NCBI GenBank assembly: GCA_031275405.1
Contig: JAISOV010000051.1
Location: 1 to 64,000 of the forward strand
Source of the DNA: Clostridium sp.
GTDB taxonomy: Bacteria; Bacillota; Clostridia; Lachnospirales; Lachnospiraceae
Direction of reading: 5' to 3'
Length of the DNA: 64,000 bases
A program made the translations under genes and the position numbers. Positions within the stretch are counted from its first letter, which is position 1; every line of letters starts with the position of its first letter. Shown in pieces: positions 62,358-64,000 of the stretch. The notes beneath the pieces were generated by a model. The model was not told where the DNA came from. It did no database searches and saw only the letters and a program-made list of their open reading frames with translations.

Positions 62358-62549
62358 TTACCTGATCTGGTCATTGTGCGTGTCGGAAAGGAGATCCTGA
62401 TTTCCTGCGGCGGACAGGGCGTCAGGAGCAGCCTTTCCGACGGCTTCCGTGTCATGGGAGAGGGAGGAGATCAGGGATTTTATGGAAGCCAGATTCTCGT
62501 CCGGTATCTTGTTGATATATTCGATTAATTCCGCCTTTAATGCTGTCAT
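62358..62549 (-). CDS. Small helical protein
   Basis: 63 residues: MTALKAELIEYINKIPDENL followed by ASIKSLISSLSHDTEAVGK and a polar tail. AAAGGATG upstream. The N-terminal helix looks like short antitoxin-type or DUF2281-like proteins, but no partner toxin gene is adjacent. Function unknown. Confidence 0.55.
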   Translation of the reverse strand: MTALKAELIEYINKIPDENLASIKSLISSLSHDTEAVGKAAPDALSAAGNQDLLSDTHNDQIR

Positions 62550-62720
62550 GGATACACATCCTTTCCTGGTGCTTTTTGGGGCTGCGGTTTTGCGCTGCCG
62601 TTTTTTTTATTATCTGCGCCGATAGGCCATAATATTCACAGCAAAGCGCAGGATCGCCGTGCGATCAGACGCCCGCATAACAGTATGCCTTATGGGATTC
62701 TGCCAAAGGTCAGACGGTTT

Positions 62721-62810
62721 GTTCCATGGATATGGCTTATTCCATGGATATGGCTTATTCCATGGACATGTTTTATTCCATGGACATGGCTTATTCCATG
62801 GACATGTTCC
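62721..62810. repeat. Five-copy 18-bp tandem repeat
   Basis: Units of ATTCCATGGATATGGCTT with GACATG/GTTTT variants run without gaps. Every unit carries CCATGG. Because 18 is divisible by three, all frames stay open, but no ribosome site supports a gene. The rest of 62550-63072 is otherwise empty. Confidence 0.9.
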
Positions 62811-63072
62811 GCACAGAATTGCGAGGACGGCGCGCGCCAAGCTGTACGGCCTGTGCAGCCTGTGTGTCCTGTCGCTGCTCGGCTGCCCTTGCCGGAGCAG
62901 TGGCGACAGATCAAGAAAGCGCGGGAAAGCATGAGAAACGGATTGACAGCAAAGAGATAAAAGAGTATATTTAGAAATAAATATTGCCTGTCCGCTGTGA
63001 TAATGGGGGAGGCCGGGCGATAGAATATAGGGAAGGATCGGCTTGTCATTGTTTGCAAAGGAGGGAAGAGGG

Positions 63073-63507
63073 ATGTATTTTTGTAGGAGCTGCGGTGCGC
63101 AGTATGTGACGGAGGAAGCCGTCATGTGCGTGAAATGCGGCGTTCCCAAAGGGCAGGGAGAGGAGTACTGCCATCACTGCGGCCAGCCCGTTTCAAACCA
63201 GGCTGTTGTGTGCCTGAACTGCGGCGTCCTCAATCAGCCGCCGTTTCCCATAGGCGGGAAGTCGAAGACGGCGGCGGGGATCTTAGGGATTCTCCTGGGC
63301 TGTTTCGGCGTCCATAATTTCTACTTAGGGTATACCGCCAGGGCGGTGGTTCAGCTGTGCCTTACCATGGCCGGGATTCCGCTGAGCTGTCTTGGCATCG
63401 GCGCGTTGATGATCTTTGGGGCATATGTCTGGGGGCTTGTAGAGGGGATCCTGATCCTGGCGGGAAAAATCAGTACGGATGGGAGAGGCGCGCCTTTGGG
63501 GAATTAA
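63073..63507 (+). CDS. Zinc-ribbon and TM2-domain membrane protein
   Basis: 144 residues. Two N-terminal zinc ribbons (MYFCRSCGAQYVTEEAVMCV / KCGV and YCHHCGQPVSNQAVVCLNCG) are followed by a TM2 domain (GILGILLGCFGVHNFYLGYT, then two helices with WGLVEGILILAG). ATG 63073 follows AAGGAGGG and precedes MYFC. TM2 proteins are of unclear function. Probably paired with the membrane protein downstream. Confidence 0.88.
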   Translation: MYFCRSCGAQYVTEEAVMCVKCGVPKGQGEEYCHHCGQPVSNQAVVCLNCGVLNQPPFPIGGKSKTAAGILGILLGCFGVHNFYLGYTARAVVQLCLTMAGIPLSCLGIGALMIFGAYVWGLVEGILILAGKISTDGRGAPLGN

Positions 63508-63626
63508 GGGGATCCGTCAGAACGGGAAGGGCGCGCGGGCTAAGAGGAAAAGGCTGAGAAGTCTTCAGCTTTTCTGATCTGGGGAGCGAGGCCGGAAACT
63601 GACGTTTTCAAACCTTGCGGGAAAGG

Positions 63627-64000
63627 ATGGTAATCAAACTGGACGATCAGAATCGGGATATACAGAACCAAGCGTATCCGATGGAAACGGCGGGGAAACC
63701 GGCCGGCGGAACCGATGTGCTGGCGGTAGTGGGCTTGATTCTAGGGATCTTATCTATTTTAGCTTGTTGCCTCATCATTTACCTTTTCCCCTTGTTAGCG
63801 GGGATTGCCGGACTGGTGTGTTCGATCCAGTCCAGGAAACGCGGAAGAAGCGGTCTTGGAACGGCGGCTCTGGTGTGTTCTATCATAGGCCTGGTCATGA
63901 ACATCGGCGGCCTGCTGTTTGTGTTACTGGGTATCGGGCTGCTCAATGCCGAATGGACGCAGGATCTGCTGCGGAGTTTGGAAAGCACATATGGAACGAA
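63627..64000 (+). CDS. DUF4190-like membrane protein, cut by the window end
   Basis: Frame from ATG 63627 stays open to the last base (124 codons). A polar start (MVIKLDDQNRDIQNQAYPME) precedes two hydrophobic hairpins: VLAVVGLILGILSILACCLI with YLFPLLAGIAGLVCSI, and GLGTAALVCSIIGLVMNIGG with LLFVLLGIGLL. The Gly-rich helix pattern resembles DUF4190. The ribosome site AAAGG is close to the ATG. Confidence 0.65.
   Translation, partial: MVIKLDDQNRDIQNQAYPMETAGKPAGGTDVLAVVGLILGILSILACCLIIYLFPLLAGIAGLVCSIQSRKRGRSGLGTAALVCSIIGLVMNIGGLLFVLLGIGLLNAEWTQDLLRSLESTYGT

Noticed and set aside
62726-62974. A protein-coding gene over the 18-bp repeats
   Set aside because: Open only because the repeat length is a multiple of three; no ribosome site, and the downstream residues lack any domain.

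Overview
The window looks like chromosome of an anaerobic, spore-forming, Lachnospiraceae-like Firmicute with moderately high G+C. The evidence is a sigK gene, a PolC-type replicative polymerase, a class B sortase with LRR surface proteins, a lysine riboswitch on dapA, a Rho factor with a long disordered insert, a HIS6-like HisA, Clostridia-type PTS/IspG/PolC gene order, and strong GGAGG ribosome sites with frequent GTG/TTG starts.

Region 1 (1-17.3 kb) is a sigK gene split by a 16,097-bp 'skin'-type element. The first 192 codons of sigK (from TTG 505) stop matching after the GISRSY motif at 1080. The missing C-terminus (VSRIEKKALKKLKG...) lies at 17175-17240. Joining the two at a shared TA dinucleotide restores a 212-residue SigK, and the element's two ends form a matching inverted repeat around TA. 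The element carries a GH10 xylanase, an O6-alkylguanine-DNA methyltransferase, three large serine recombinases and three cargo cassettes. Cassette A (about 6.0-8.2 kb) has an anchored Ig-like protein and a broken streptogrisin-like protease. Cassette B (8.2-10.2 kb) has an epipeptide (EpeX/YydF)-like precursor plus an ABC transporter, but no radical-SAM epimerase. Cassette C (12.9-16.9 kb) has a secreted peptide, two permeases, an ABC ATPase and an anchored protein. Cassettes A and C are bounded by direct repeats of the 3' ends of the neighbouring recombinase genes (186 bp and 62 bp). The skin element therefore seems to have been used repeatedly as a dock for peptide/protease cargo.

Region 2 (17.5-31.7 kb) is core genome: an HPt protein with a REC/HD-GYP/GGDEF regulator, comM, dprA, then fruK, ptsI, ispG and polC. 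The PolC has no 3'-5' exonuclease domain; the two halves of its PHP domain are joined by a short linker.

Region 3 (31.8-38 kb) is a tRNA-Glu followed by a tightly coupled, more A/T-rich operon: a GcvH-like lipoyl carrier, a dihydrolipoamide dehydrogenase, a short lipoate ligase, two 2-hydroxyacyl-CoA dehydratase/double-cubane-type proteins and their ATP-dependent activase. No glycine-cleavage P or T protein is present. The combination suggests an uncharacterised lipoyl-dependent, ATP-driven reduction system.

Region 4 (38-48 kb) holds a class B sortase, a 1539-residue LRR/InlB-repeat surface protein with a PRTGD sorting signal, a second secreted LRR protein and a putative nucleotidyltransferase-type toxin-antitoxin pair. 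Region 5 (48-56 kb) holds a tandem-OB SSB-like protein, a corrinoid adenosyltransferase, riboswitch-controlled dapA then dapB, an Asn/Thr-rich lipoprotein, hisA, a cold-shock protein and rho. Region 6 (56-64 kb) holds a sugar ABC importer (two permeases and a binding protein, no ATPase) followed by nagB and nagA for amino-sugar catabolism, a small coiled protein, a five-copy 18-bp repeat, a zinc-ribbon/TM2 protein and a membrane protein cut off by the window end.
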